A DNA stretch of 64,000 nt from Macrocystis pyrifera (GCA_031763025.1 JASSKH010000020.1:9856528-9920527); one strand, 5' to 3'. Counted from the first letter of the stretch, positions 45,912-57,961 are shown. The notes: generated by a model not told the origin, from the sequence alone. Numbers and translations are program-made.

Positions 45912-46167
45912 AGAGGTTGCAAAAAAGGGTTTTGAGGTGGCTGCTGACGCCGTAGACATTCCTTGGATAAAAGCTATACTCGCGAAGCAACAATGGCGCG
46001 ATGGGCTGACCGACGAGGAAACGGCAGCCGTCGGGGTAGGGTATTGGACTGTTGAAGAATGGCAGGATCTCGAGGCTATGGCGGAATACGATCAACAGCA
46101 GCAACAGAAGAAGGAGCAGAAGCAGCAGCAGCAACGTTATCACCAGCAGCAGGAACGTTATCACTAG
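45912..46167 (+). CDS. Unassigned frame running into polyglutamine
   Basis: The open frame reads FEVAADAVDIPWIKAILAK, then WRDGLTDEET, then YWTVEEWQDLEAMAEYDQQQ, and ends in a Gln-rich stretch. The Trp/Glu pattern looks more protein-like than its surroundings, but no Met lies at its start and no family is recognised. It follows directly after the copia fossil, so it could be part of a neighbouring element or an exon. Confidence 0.3.
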
Positions 46168-46355
46168 TATCATCAGTAGCACGACAGCCAATACCACCAC
46201 AAGCAGCAGCAACAGTAGCAGCAACAGCAACAGCAGCAACAGTACCAGCAAGCAGGAGCAATGTTACCACCAGCATCACCACCACCAGCAGCAGCGGCAG
46301 CAGCAGCAACGTCATCACCAGCAGCAGGAACGTTTTCACCAGTATCATCTCCAAT

Positions 46356-46389
<34 letters not shown>

Positions 46390-46740
46390 GTTATCACCAG
46401 TATCGTCAGCAGAAACGTTATCACCAGTATCATCATTAGCACGACAGCCACCACCACCACAAGCAGCAGCAACAGCAGCAGCAGCAGCAGCAGTACCAGT
46501 AAGCAGGCGCAACGTTACCACCAGCATCATCACCAGCAGCAGCAGCGGCAGCAGCAGCACTATTCTAATTCCCAAGGACAACAACGACAGCATCAAGTAC
46601 ACCCGGATCTCTACTATTAATAACAATATCACCAGCAACCGCAGTGTTACTACCATCGAGATTATCACCACCAGCAGCAGCATGTCATCCAGCGAGACAC
46701 GGCCGACGTTAGTTACGCACAACAAATAGAAGTTGGAGCA
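46080..46740 (+). repeat. CAG/CAA-rich low-complexity block
   Basis: Repeated CAGCAGCAACGTTATCACCA-type units and a (CAG)n run at 46356-46387. Several frames are open on both strands for this reason only. Confidence 0.85.
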
Positions 46741-47849
46741 GATGGGAGAGGAGCATCAGCCCAGAAGAGCAACGCCCCACCATCAAGCGCAGCATCCTTG
46801 ATTGCGATTCCGTCGGGAAAATAATCCGCGGTTTTGTCATTTTACAGCAGCCAGCCAGAGAAAGTGGTCAATAATGCTCAACGATAGGAAACAGAAAGAG
46901 CGGATGGTGAACGAGGAAGAAAAGTAAGTAAATGCAGCAAGGAATTTTCCAGCAGCTGGCGTATTTCTGTTTGTGATTGAATGGTATACGAGCGTCCCGT
47001 CCCGCCGTTACCGTCCCGCCGAAATTACCGTGATAAGCCTTGGTTTTAACGTACTACTGAGACGCAAAATGAACAAACCCCTGTCCGCCAAGATGATCTA
47101 TTGCAATGACGACCCGTCACCTTTCTTTTTGGCTGAGACAAAACGTCTGTTCGGTGTTTGTCCAGAGCCGACGTGATATACAGCAAACCGCTGTCCTCCA
47201 AAATGAACCGCGAATTTCTGGTTCCACAAATAGTTCGTTGTTCGTCCATACATGTCGAAGAGACACATACATAAAAAAAAAAACACGTCCTTTGTGATGA
47301 GCGATTAACTAGACCCTTTCTGGTTTGAGACAAGACCGTTGACGTTCGTCACAGGAGCTGACGCAACGCATAACAACCCACCACCTTCCATTCATCATGA
47401 TGACCTCTGACACGTTCTGGTTGAAACATACAGTTTGTTCGTTCAAAAAAAGCCGACGCGATCTCTAACGCACCACCTCCCCACCTTCCTCCATGACCTC
47501 ACGGCCACTACAAGTCTTGCTACTCGGAGGCAGTGAGCAACAGACCAACAAGACCGTTCGTTATCAGAACCGCTTCGGGGCGCGCTAACCAAAATAGATT
47601 TATTATTGGGCAGAAACAAGTTGCGGCGGAATAATCATGACGACAAAGCGCTCAGCCCGTTGGCCAATGAGTCAGTCGCGCCGCAAGCATACGGCCGATC
47701 AGCATCGCATCCCAAGGAAGGCATCGCCGGCTCCGAGATTATCCTTCTACAAGCTTGAAATATTGCTATAAAATAATAAACCGCGTATCAGCCAATACAG
47801 CAGCTGCGAACCCCCCCCCCCCCCCCTTGTGAGGAAATGGAAAGGCACC
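46741..47849. other. No gene seen; C16 tract
   Basis: A run of 16 C at 47811-47826. Short frames only; nothing recognised. Confidence 0.5.
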
Positions 47850-48430
47850 TATTCGTATCTCTCAGTTGATTTTCCACTCCCCGACTGACACAAAGTTACA
47901 GCACAGCAACGGTTTTCGCCGCGTGACGTATACATAGATAAGCTTGCATACGTATTTCCTTACGGTTTCCCCACGAGTTTATATACCGAGGCATACTTAC
48001 GTACGTCCCAGTTTTATATTCCACTTTGCCCGTGACAAACTTGAAGCTACGCTGTTACGGTTTCGGCCGCGTGAGAAAACAAAGAGGCGTGCGTAGATAC
48101 GTCTCGTCGTCGTTTTTCCGATTGGACTACTACCATTGTGGCATTTTCGCCTCGTTAGAAATAAAGGGGAATACCTACGTACGTTTTAGTTGAGCTTGCA
48201 CTTGGAATTATGACACAGACTTGCAGCCACCATTTTCGCCTCGTGGAAAAAAAAGGTCTCCTTGCGTACACCCCAGTTGGTTTTCAACTCCTACTACGCA
48301 CTACTGTGGCACAAACGTACAGCTGCCGTTTGTCCGGGTGCGAAGACAAAGAGGCCACCTCACGTGCGTCCCGGCTGATTTTAAACTTCGACTTCGTGCT
48401 GTGGCATAATCTTGCAGGTGTGCATTCTAT
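47850..48430 (+). repeat. Degenerate ~95-bp tandem array
   Basis: About five diverged units, near 47850, 48000, 48178, 48266 and 48363. They share CGTACGTCCCAGTT-like starts, a GAC(A)AA(A)C..ACAGC middle and TTTCGCCTCGTGGAAAA-like ends. Spacing is irregular because of indels. Confidence 0.55.
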
Positions 48431-48482
48431 TGATAGTTGCGTTCCCACCTGCACTTGACTACTGTGACACCACTTCTCTGGT

Positions 48483-48881
48483 GTGGGTACTCCGGATACT
48501 GCCGCTTCATGTGAACCCTCAACGTCGGGCGAGCAAGACCCGCACGTCAAAAGGGGGCTAGTTCCGTCGAGGACCGTCGACACTGACTGGTCCGTTGCAT
48601 ATGTTCGTGACCCCACGCCACCGCAGCATACACCAGTAGTACCCACTCCTCCCTCCGTTCCTGCGGAGAAAACTGAACAACTAAACCGTTCAACGCGAGA
48701 CACCTATATCTCGTCAAGACTACAGCAGGCGAGAAAACCCTCCTCAATCACAACACTCCTTGCTACCTGCGATGGAGAGAGCTCAAATACAAGAAATAAA
48801 ACAAACTCCTGCGGTATATATATATATATATCTCGTGAGACGAGCCGCCAAACCCCATCCACCACTCCGCCATACTGGTGA
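48483..48881 (+). CDS. Unassigned Pro/Ser/Thr-rich frame
   Basis: A 132-aa frame with DWSVAYVRDPTPPQHTPVV and NRSTRDTYISSRLQQARK. Composition resembles a disordered linker. No family match and no supporting splice sites; it may be chance or a piece of an element. Confidence 0.2.
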   Translation: MGTPDTAASCEPSTSGEQDPHVKRGLVPSRTVDTDWSVAYVRDPTPPQHTPVVPTPPSVPAEKTEQLNRSTRDTYISSRLQQARKPSSITTLLATCDGESSNTRNKTNSCGIYIYISRETSRQTPSTTPPYW

Positions 48882-49199
48882 CGGGAGAGCTCGAATGCAC
48901 AAAGAAACAAAACATTAATTGCTAGCTACATAAAAACCAAAACGACGAGAAAATATAAGGGAATTCTACATGCACACGGGGGAGAAAACGAAAAGTCGAG
49001 AAAAAATAAACTAAAACAAAAACTCAATTGGGTTCGTACTATAAAGACAAAATATATAATAGACCCCTTTACAGCTAGGTACACCCACGCCTTAGGGATA
49101 AAATACTCAAGACCAGAGGAGAACAATCTACGCAGTGATACACGACCCAAAGAGTAAAACCGCGAAAGGAAAACACGCTCTAGGGGCGGACAAACCGAA

Positions 49200-49930
49200 C
49201 ATCAGCGTTGGACCCTCCACGCCGCCGTAGCACAAGGCTTTGTAAGGATAGGCCCCTTCGAATTATAGCCTTCGGCGTCCACTAGGCAGCGCCGTGAGGA
49301 ATACCAAAGGGGGCAATATCTGTATCTCTCACAGGTTCCCTCGCTTTCTCACGCTACCGCATCCACGCCGTAGCAAGACTCAAAGCAATCGCATTTTGCC
49401 ACCTAACCCACTTACCATCGGCGTGGGGGATGACCATAAATAGCAAAGGTGTTGAACCTCATTTTGCCACCTAGCCCACTCACCATCGGCGTGGGGGGTG
49501 ACTATAAATAGTAGAGGTGTTGACCTCCGCTCCGCAAGGATAGTGGCTCTTGGCGCCTTCGCTTTATATACCGGCGTGAAGGAATACTGAAAAAGTTTGC
49601 CTCCAACACTCCCAGAGAACACGCCTATTTCTGCGTTTGGTCTCCACTCCGCTCCTCAACGGCCTGAGGAGGGAGGGCACACTGAAGATATTGATCTCCA
49701 CAGCAGTAGTTGCTCCTTCGCTCCACCACTATGCTACCGCACCAAGAGCGATCACACACGGAGAACGACTCAACAAGCCCCTGCAGGTCGATCATATGCC
49801 AAAGTTGGTGATGATAATTTGTTGAGGCACGGCGGACGAACCAGCGGTCTCGAGCGGGCTAAGCGTGGAGAATACTGGTGGAGTTCGCTCTCATCACCAT
49901 GCTACCGCCCCTAGAGCGATCAAACACACC
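49200..49930 (+). repeat. Degenerate tandem sequence with a 64-bp pair
   Basis: ATTTTGCCACCTA(A/G)CCCACT, then CACCATCGGCGTGGGG or a close variant, is repeated at about 49393 and 49460. A longer unit with CTATGCTACCGCACCAAGAG recurs 170 bp on as CCATGCTACCGCCCCTAGAG (about 49725 and 49895). Confidence 0.6.
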
Positions 49931-51091
49931 CCGTACGCCAACGACAGGGCCGGTGATAATACGCGCTGGGACATTGCCGACGAATTCAAGGTGACGAGTG
50001 GCCCTGGCGTTGGGCCAGGCTCAACGTAGCACTCCGCCTCTGTGTCCAGGCACTCAAAATCAAGGCAACTGTACTCCATGCCGAGGTCGACGCAGGTACA
50101 CTCACAGCAGTCACCTGTGCGCCGTACGTACGTAGCCGTGCCGTTGCGGGGAAACAAAAATCATTTTTTCAAGCGAGCACAACAAAAAAAAAGAACTCGT
50201 AAACGAAGCGAGTCTGGAGTTCGTGGAGCGAACGGCATTTAATCTGGACATATGGGAGGCTTCGTTTGGGTGCGTAAGGGGTTTGTATTGAAATCCGTAT
50301 TGAAGGCCGTGTTGCATCTTGAACGAATATCCCAAACAGCAAAAGCGAGTTGCTAGTTGGCAACGGCAGCCTTGTATCCAAAGATAGCGGCCCCTTTGGA
50401 GTTGGGTGAAACCGGAGATTCCGTAGGCGTACAATATGTAGCATATCTGCGCCTTCCGGCCGAAAATCTGCGGAATGTGGTTTATGTGTACCTTTGAAAA
50501 AAAAAGAGAGATAAAGCGAGCTGTGAGATTGAATGAACATTTCCGCGAAAATAACTTATGGTACCATATTTTCAAGCTTGGTTTGATACTAATAATATCA
50601 TACGAAATGATTTTCGCCAGGGCACACACAGCAATTGACGACAGTTAAAAGTATTCAGCGCGCTTTTCTATCGAGAGTTATCCGAAACCAACCGTAACCC
50701 TAACTGGACCCGACCCGATCCAACCCGACCAGACCCGACCCATGAGGGACTGAAGCTCACCTGACCCGACCATACCCAACCCAACCCGACCCAATATACT
50801 TGAAACCGTATCGACCTGACACGACCCGACCCGACCCGGCCCGACCCTTCCCAAAAACGGCTTACCTCCATCGAATCCGCATTCCGCAACATTGTTGGCG
50901 TGTGTATCGCAGTAGCTATCACCCATATGTTGCAGTTGACCCCCGATGGTCTCGTTCTCGCATTGGGGGAACTGTATGACCGGGCTGGGTGTCTGAGCCG
51001 GTGAAGCTGTTCCATCAGAAGTCGTCGCGGCACCAACCACCCTACCGCGCGTGACGGCGATCAGCACGAGGATTGCAGCGCCCCACCTATA
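49894..51091 (-). CDS. LNR (Notch-repeat) secreted protein, 5' partial, two exons seen
   Basis: Minus strand. The upstream exon, about 51091-50866, opens with hydrophobic AAILVLIAV (likely the end of a signal peptide) and then a Thr/Pro-rich stretch. An LNR module follows: CENETIGGQLQHMGDSYCD, then NNVAECGFDGG. Donor G|GTAAG lies at 50866/50865 and acceptor GCACAG|GT at 50114, joining to GDCCECTCVD, which completes the DGGDC calcium-site motif. The last exon (50114-49894) is Cys-rich and ends in a hydrophobic tail (SLAYGVCLIALGAVAW) before TGA, suggesting a GPI or membrane anchor. No in-frame Met is present in the upstream exon, so a further 5' exon is missing. LNR modules bind calcium and act at the cell surface; the role here is unknown. 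Confidence 0.8.
50695..50860 (-). repeat. GGGTC-type pentamer repeat in LNR intron
   Basis: Imperfect runs of CGACC/ACCCG (plus strand) in two blocks, 50701-50745 and 50760-50850, just inside the donor site. Confidence 0.8.
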
Positions 51092-51329
51092 CGTACGGTG
51101 TACCGGGTATCATGGTTTAGAAACCGAACAGACAAGGGTTAATACCGACACAGCCTGGCTTTTTTCCGAGGTTCCGGTTTTGGAGAGCGAGTTCAACATC
51201 TGCCCATTTCCCACATCCGTTCCTATTCCCGGTTATACCTTAGAAACCCTGAAAACATATCCCACGTGCATGTTATGGTTGTAGCCGAGCGATTTCCCTT
51301 ATCGATTTGGAGCTAAATCTAAAAACGAG

Positions 51330-51670
51330 GCCATGTGTTGTTCGTCAGACCCCACGGCAGCACTGCAGTAGTGTCTGATATCTCAAGAAGAACAGGACAA
51401 AGTCTCAATACTAAATTGAAAACCCTTTGTTGGATTGTCTGTTGTCTTGTCTCCCAGACCCAACGACAGCACAGAAGCAGCAGTGCATAATATCTCAAGT
51501 TGAACTTGAATGTTTCATCATGCCAATTCGAATGAAACCATGCACTGTTTGTCAGACAATATTGCCTACAGGTAATACCTCAAGTGGAACATAAAAATGC
51601 ATCCATACCAATTGGAAACCCTGTAATGTTTGTCGGACCCCACCACACCATAGCGCTGAATATTTACAAG
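51330..51670 (+). repeat. Degenerate ~75-115-bp repeats
   Basis: TGTTGTTCGTCAGACCCCAC and variants recur at about 51335, 51450, 51550 and 51620, each followed by an ATATCTCAAG-like word. Confidence 0.5.
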
Positions 51671-52439
51671 GTCAAGGGCAACAGCTGTGAGATCGAGGAT
51701 TCGGTCGAAACTCATATTTGCAGGCTGTCATACTATTAATAGTTTATTGCTTCGAGCGTGCGTACTACGGGCTTTATATGGCCTCATACAACAAGTACAG
51801 CAGTCCGTAAATGGGGAAGACAAAATCTGAAGCTGCAGAATTCAAGGAGTGCGTGTATCAATTCTCAACAGGAAACCAGCTGCTTACTGCCGAGCCCACC
51901 ATAACATGTGTCGGCTTCAAATTTGCAAGCAAAATGGATGTAAAAAAAAAAACATATTTTTCGGTTTTGTTCCATTAAAAGTCCAACCAGTACCCTTAAT
52001 CCTTTAAAATGGCACACGCCTTCTTGGGGATAAGATGGTTGGAACTAGAGCGTATTCATTTTTGTACGTATTGGTAAAAGGGTTGACGTCTGGCAAACTT
52101 CAAACTTGCAAGGGTCCGGTTCTGGAAAGCAGTTTCCAACATTTGGGCACCTACTCCTGTTGTACTACTCGTATCAGTGAGGGGTTTCCATTTTTCAAGT
52201 TGCGAATATACCCGTACCTGTGATACATGCAGCCGGACTCCGATATCTAACCTACGCACCAACGACGAGGCGACTACGACACTAACCATGCTCTACTTGT
52301 ACTCGAACCAGGGGGAAATAGTTGGAAAAAAACGCCTACTACACAGCTGAAATCATTGTTATATACATCTTAAGCGATTTGGGACTTCGTTCAACGGCAA
52401 GAGACGTCGAAAACAAGACAGTTAGGATACAGCGTTGGT

Positions 52440-52880
52440 CAAACCAAAGCAGCCTGGGCTGCTGAGGGAAGGGATGGGACGCACGAAACCCGGCGTTGTC
52501 GGTGAGTGTGCGTGCATCCGCTGTCCAAGAGGCACACACGAAGCCCCAGAAACGCAGTTTGGGTGGCTCCCATGTTGCGACACCGGATGCACGAAGCAGC
52601 CTGCCACAATGACACTGGCGACTACGGCGGGGCGGGTGCTGTGGTGCCTGCCGATGTCGTGATGATACAATGGAGGTTCTCGCCGTCGGCACAACAGAAT
52701 CGCCACGACATTGCCGCGTCGAGGTAACGATGAGCTGCGGCCATCCTCTGGACCAGCCAGGAGCATACACGGGTGCCGCAGAAACACAACACGGGGCCCG
52801 GAAAGGCGATTCGGATGGCCCCCAATAGCGAGAGTGGGTGGGAGCAGCAGCTGCGACACTGGGCGCTCGCGCCCGGGAGC
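52440..52880 (+). repeat. Imperfect duplication of ~235-bp spacing
   Basis: CCAGAAACGCAGTTTGGGTG and CCGGAAAGGCGATTCGGATG lie in similar surroundings about 240 bp apart. Frames on both strands are open in part; a Cys-rich plus frame (CACIRC, then WLPCCDTGC) might be an exon but no family is recognised. Confidence 0.35.
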
Positions 52881-53463
52881 CTGCGGTACGCATACGGTAT
52901 CGTAAGCTCGTGCAGCATGCATTTCATACGCCGAGAACTACAGCGGTAACTCTGATTTATGTGCACCACTCTGTCTGGTTTACCACAGCCGGTGTGATCA
53001 GTTGGCAGGGAACTGGTCGTGCTTACCTCGACTTGGAGCGAGGCAAGCACACTAACAACAGCAAGAGCCCACCAAGATCTGTGTTGGTAGTATATTTTTC
53101 GTGCAAAACACGTACCACGGTACTGTTTCTGGCCGAAAAGCCAAAAAAGGTACGTACCAGGTATACCTTCTGAGGGCGTTTCGGCGGGCGGGGACGCTTC
53201 AGGCAACTCGAAAAGGCTGAAAAAGGTTTCCTTATCAGTTTTGGAGCAGTCAAAATGAGAAAATCGCATTCGCTATGTGTAAGTAACACCGGTAGTTCTG
53301 CTCACGGAGACTGGAAAGTGCTTGAAAAGAGGGAAACTGCCATTAATACTGTAACTTGAGATTTTCTCGCCATTTCTCGTTTGGGCGCCCTTATTCATTT
53401 TTCCCCACATGCGTTCGTACCTCCAACCTGGACCGGCTGTACAAGAACCGTGCCCTCGTAATA

Positions 53464-53561
53464 CGGGGGGACGTATTAAATAGGACCTACGGTACACACA
53501 AGAACCTATACATTCCCCTATTTTACTAGCAATATTTGGTCCTATTTACTATGGTCCCCCG
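53464..53561 (+). mobile_element. TA-flanked MITE of the CGGGGG family
   Basis: Starts CGGGGGGACGTATTAAATAG after TA; continues CCTACGGTACACACAAGAAC and ends TTTACTATGGTCCCCCG. Close to the copies at 11811 and 7948. Confidence 0.82.
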
Positions 53562-54164
53562 GAATAGTTTTTCAAGTGCCGAAGACTAGAAACATAAAAA
53601 ACATCCGAAGCCAAATGTAAACTGAAAAACGAAAAAACGGACTAAATACAGCAGTGGTACCAGTATTAATGGTAATATAATGGTACATCAGTAGGACCGA
53701 AGATGTAAAGTGCCTGGACTTATCGTAGGCTACGTACTCGTACCACAGGTATCAACGAGCACAACATATCTTCCGCAGAGTGTTTGCAAACATCTTTCAT
53801 CTTTTGTCTTGTTGTCTGCAACATACCATAGGTGAAAATATGCGTTTAGCCTCGATAACAGCTTGTTATGCTTTTCACTGGCTACAGCACTTGTGACATA
53901 CCAGGTAGGACGTGTACTCGCGGCCTGTACCAGTACTGCTGACAGCTTTGACCTGATATGTTTTTACTATTGGAACGTAATCCATGCGAGGATCATATAT
54001 ACCCTAATCGTCAAGCCGTAACTCCGTTTTTTTCAAAAGGGGGAGAATGAAGCGCTGTTCCGAGCCCTAACGAGCCTTCATTGCGGTTACAGAGCAAATC
54101 ACGATTGACGAGACCAGCGAGGAGACGGCAGGTAGCTCAACAACGTGATAGTAGGTAGAAGCCG
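53562..54164. other. No gene seen
   Basis: AT-rich; holds one exact TACCAGGTA word near 53903 and no recognised exon. Confidence 0.4.
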
Positions 54165-54830
54165 TCTATGCCACTCGCAGCATAAACTGCTGCATGCCTC
54201 GAAGGTGCCTTGTTTTGCTTTGGTTTTACTTCCAACTATTCCATATTTGCATGGGTGGGTGGCGCACCTGCTCCTGGAGGTGCCTTCTGTTCATGTTGAT
54301 GTTTCATCAGTATTATATGGACTTTTTTTTGTCTGTCGCGTCTCTTTGGGGTTAAGACACATTTTAGGGCTTTTTTTCATCTTCGCTGATTCTTCATTCT
54401 CGTCTTGCGTGTCATCTTTCTCAATGTATCTGGATTGCTAGGGTATTGCACACCACCTGTACCTTTCGTCGTACCCAGTAGTTGTTGTTCTCATATTAAC
54501 TCATCGACACAATGCAACGCTTGGCCACAGTATAGGCGCTCCAATACCTCTAGAGTGGAACATTACCTCAGGCAAACGCCTGTAGAGGAAAACATCAAAA
54601 CAGTCAGTGCGATGGCATTGCGTTGCATGGCATTGCGTTGCATGGCATCGCGTTGTCTACTCTCTTTGCCGGCGTATCATTACCATGTATGATATTGATA
54701 GTATATCTACTGCTGTGTCGTGGGTTCGGGACCTTGGAACACCGTCTATATATCTCTAGGGAAAAGAATCGGCACGGACATGAGTGTGCTGCATGCCGAC
54801 GGGTAAAATGACGGGTTAATGACTAGCAAC
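54165..54830 (+). mobile_element. 5'-truncated LINE 3' UTR, diverged
   Basis: Matches the LINE 3' UTR from CATAAACTGCTGCATGCC and CTTGTTTTGCTTTGG, through a T/C-rich stretch, to AAAGAATCGGCACGGACAT and GACGGGTTAATG. A 15-bp unit, ATGGCATTGCGTTGC, is triplicated at about 54611-54655, replacing the single 'GGCATGGCATTGCATT' of other copies. Confidence 0.7.
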
Positions 54831-54961
54831 AACCACATAACTGCTGATGTGTCGTGCGGGAGCGCGCTCAACGTTGCTGTTCTCCCAATAACTCATCGTC
54901 ACAACGCAGTCTGTGGCTACAGGACAAGCTCCAATTTCTCCGGATTGGAATATTGTTTCGG

Positions 54962-54983
54962 AAAAAAAAAAAAAAAAAAAAAC
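54962..54983 (+). repeat. A22 tract
   Basis: Uninterrupted A run followed by CATATATATG; could be the tail of an unidentified retroposon. Confidence 0.85.
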
Positions 54984-55029
54984 ATATATATGAATGAAAA
55001 CGTACCGCTCCATTTTCTTTAGGGCATTC

Positions 55030-56240
55030 CTCAGGACTTTTCCCGCGGTTTTGGGCGGGATTCGGTAGTATCCCGTGGTCCCGTGATAAATGCGGAATCC
55101 CGTTCCCGCACAAACGCGTACAGATCCCATACGCGTTCCGCACGAATTCGAACGCCCCGCTCCCGCGCCACGGAAAAGCGTAGACCCCGTTCCCGCACAA
55201 AACGCATCCCTCGCAAAAAGATAATATCCCGTTCCCGCGCAAACAGGTCCCGCATAATTCAAGGTAAATCCCGAATCCAGTGACGTGAAATCCCATCAAC
55301 TCGCTAATGCAAAGCACTACCCCGCAGAAGGGGGGAATCTAGGGCGTCTCCTGGAAGCATGGTACGAGCCGAATGGAACCATATTCGCCACATGAGTTGA
55401 TGCTGATTGGTGACGTAGAACGAATAGATTTACTGCAGCCCGAGAAAAACAGTGTATCTTGGGAAAGCAGGAGCAAGTGTTGTACCCCTTTTTCTTCGTT
55501 GGGAGGGTCGAACGGCCCCACCGAACGGGAACAAATAGCAGATCGTTTGGTATAGATGGACACACCGACGATGGATGTGGACACCAAATAGCGCACAAGC
55601 AACGTGTTGGTGTCGCCGCATGTCCAAAATATACCGTTTGCGCTGATATGGCTGGCGAGGCCCAGGCTTCTGCATTGACTCTAAAATGTTTTTTTTACAT
55701 AGGAACGGAACGAATGACCACCAGCGGCCTGGTTCCGTTCCGCTCGCTCCCATGCTCTTTGGAGGGGATTGAGACACGTCCAAAAGCAAATTAAGTATCA
55801 GTGCAAAATTCCGCGTTCAAGTTTCACGCGCGATGGGTTCATGGTTACCTACTTCACGCACAAACAAACATGTGCTACCATTCCATTGATAAAATAGTGA
55901 TCTTTACCTGGTATAAAATATTGGAATTCCTGGTGACGTAAGGAATATTGAATATTGCCCGCCGGGTGTAAAACATAACAATACATCCCCTTAAACAATC
56001 CCGTTTAGTCCCGTCGTGGGTGAATCCCGTCCCGGTCAGCACGGCGATGGCCGAATTCGCACAAACAACTCCGTCGAATGCCTTGGTGGGTATATCCCGT
56101 GGAGCGCAAATTGTCCCATAGTCCATTGGTAGCTCAGTCCCGTCTCGCGGAGTCCCGCGGTGGCCGGATCCCGTACCAACAGTACCGTTTAGTCCCGAGG
56201 TACCTGAGCCCCGTGGGATATCGTCTCGGAGTCGAAAAGG
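55030..56240 (+). repeat. Two TCCCG-rich blocks
   Basis: TCCCGTTCCCGC, TCCCGTGGTCCCGTG and similar words are dense in 55035-55260 and again in 55980-56235. The sequence between them is ordinary. No gene was recognised. Confidence 0.5.
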
Positions 56241-57471
56241 CATCCCGGGGAATGCCCTGATTTTATGTAAGCCTTGTGTTTACCGTTTGTCTGTCCGTTG
56301 CGTACTTATTGAATAGCGGAGAAATCGAAGCACGAAGGTGTCCGAGAGAAATTTGACTCGTTCATTGACACCTCTCCTTACCAACGAGGCGCTCACAACA
56401 ATCGGCACGGCACCTCGAAGTCATGTCATGCTGGCGGTGGCTTCCAGCACTTCCCGGGGGCTCTACAGCACGACCAAAATTTATAATGAGGCTTGCGAGC
56501 GCGAAGCTCAAGCCTTTTTTTCTTGGTTTTCCCGAGGAAAAAAAGCCTATTCATAACGGATCGTACAAGCGTAAGGTGCCTTATTTATAGTTCCTCTGAC
56601 AGGTGTAAGTGTGTGTGTCATCATGCTTCAACATTTTTTGCGGCCACGTTTGTCCACCGCGCTCAACGCACACGGCACCAATGCCAATCCCAACGGGCTC
56701 TGTGCATGCACACGCTAGCGAAACCTTCTCGTGTTGGTGCGGTTGTAAGTCGGTCAGAGTTGGTCGAGCTAGGTGCGGCGTGTAGGCACATGGCTGCGCC
56801 ATGGCTTAAAGAAAAGCAGAACCGTAAAACGTCATACCGGCTTTTGACCTTCTAGTTTTACCACCGAACGAAACCCAACTCTACGAGTGCTCGCAGGCAG
56901 AACTGTGTCTGTCCACAGCAACGCTCGGGCCGTGTCCCCAATACATGCTGCAAGAGGTATTGTCAGGCCCACCCTCCTACTCATGAGGAGGCGGAGAACC
57001 TCTGCTGCAGATGTCGTACAGCAGTAGCAGTGGTGGCCTCTGCTACGAGAAGCTTTCTCTGTTGGACACATGCCAGGTGCGGATTTTTCTTAAACTATGC
57101 CGAATTTCGTGTTGGGGAACCAGGAAACGCACAACTAAATCGAGTATATAGGTATACAAAAGGTTCAAGGGTTGGACCGACAAGCCGAGCGTACAGAGAC
57201 GCTGATCCTGGCCTCGTGTGCCCTGCTGCTGCTCATGCTGATGCTGCCGCCGCCACGTCTGCTGCGGCTGCAACTCCTTACGAATTTGTTTTTTCTCGAA
57301 AAAATGAACCCAAACGTCACGGATATATACGACCGAGTACGTAGATGTTCGTTCTCGTTGGTTTAGCACACTATCCGTATTCGCCCGGCATGATGCATCG
57401 CACATTTGACTACTGCAGGTACTGAGGTCGCGTATCATTACCATCATAGAGGCGTGGACACCTGGTCACAG
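56241..57471. other. No gene seen
   Basis: Short frames only. One at 57172 has a Leu-rich stretch (LILASCALLLLMLMLPP) over a CTG-rich run and is probably not coding. Confidence 0.4.
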
Positions 57472-57753
57472 TCAATCTTCACGGAGAATTTATGATTGGC
57501 GCCTAAAGCCGACCCACCGACCGACCCGAACCCTAAACCTAACCCAATGCCAGTGATCAATGCTGGGTGCTTGGCACTCCAGGTTGATTCGGTCGGCTTG
57601 GGTGCTTTGCTTGGAAATACTTTACATGGTTGATTCGGTACGCGAGGGATACTGCGGCTCGGAAAAACTCTAGGTTGATCGCGCCGCGTATTATATACCC
57701 CGCAGCCGAGCACAAATAGCTACGTCACACCTTGAGGAAGATTCACGATCAAC
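57472..57753. mobile_element. TIR element carrying CCCTAA-like repeats, copy 2
   Basis: Shares GCCTRAAGCCGACC, AACCCTAAACCTAACCC, GACTCTAGG-type words and the final GAGGAAGAT.. end with the element at 10934-11224. Termini are diverged. Confidence 0.65.
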
Positions 57754-57855
57754 GGGTGTCCACTGATATTTAGTGAGATAGTTTATATTAATAGTACATT
57801 CAGATCGAATACGTACAAGAAAGAAAAAGGGGTTTGGCACATTTTGGTATGTGCT

Positions 57856-57919
57856 GTTTCCTATGCGGTTAGATTTACGAGCATCAGATTTTGACCCGAC
57901 CGTATTCTCAGATGTGGAC
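57856..57919 (+). mobile_element. End fragment of the GTTTCCTATGCGG element
   Basis: GTTTCCTATGCGGTTAGATT, then CAGATTTTGACCCGACCG, then CAGATGTGGAC: matches the inverted right end of 37140-37209. Confidence 0.75.
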
Positions 57920-57961
57920 TGAGGTCCCAGTTAGAGGTCGGTATCACTTCTGAAAACGCTC

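Noticed and set aside
46052-46729. Long Ser/Asn-rich frame
   Set aside because: Pure CAG/CAA repeat in another frame; overlapping frames on both strands are equally open.
52339-53269. Overlapping long minus-strand frames
   Set aside because: Three frames are open over GC-rich duplicated sequence, with no motif or splice evidence favouring any of them.
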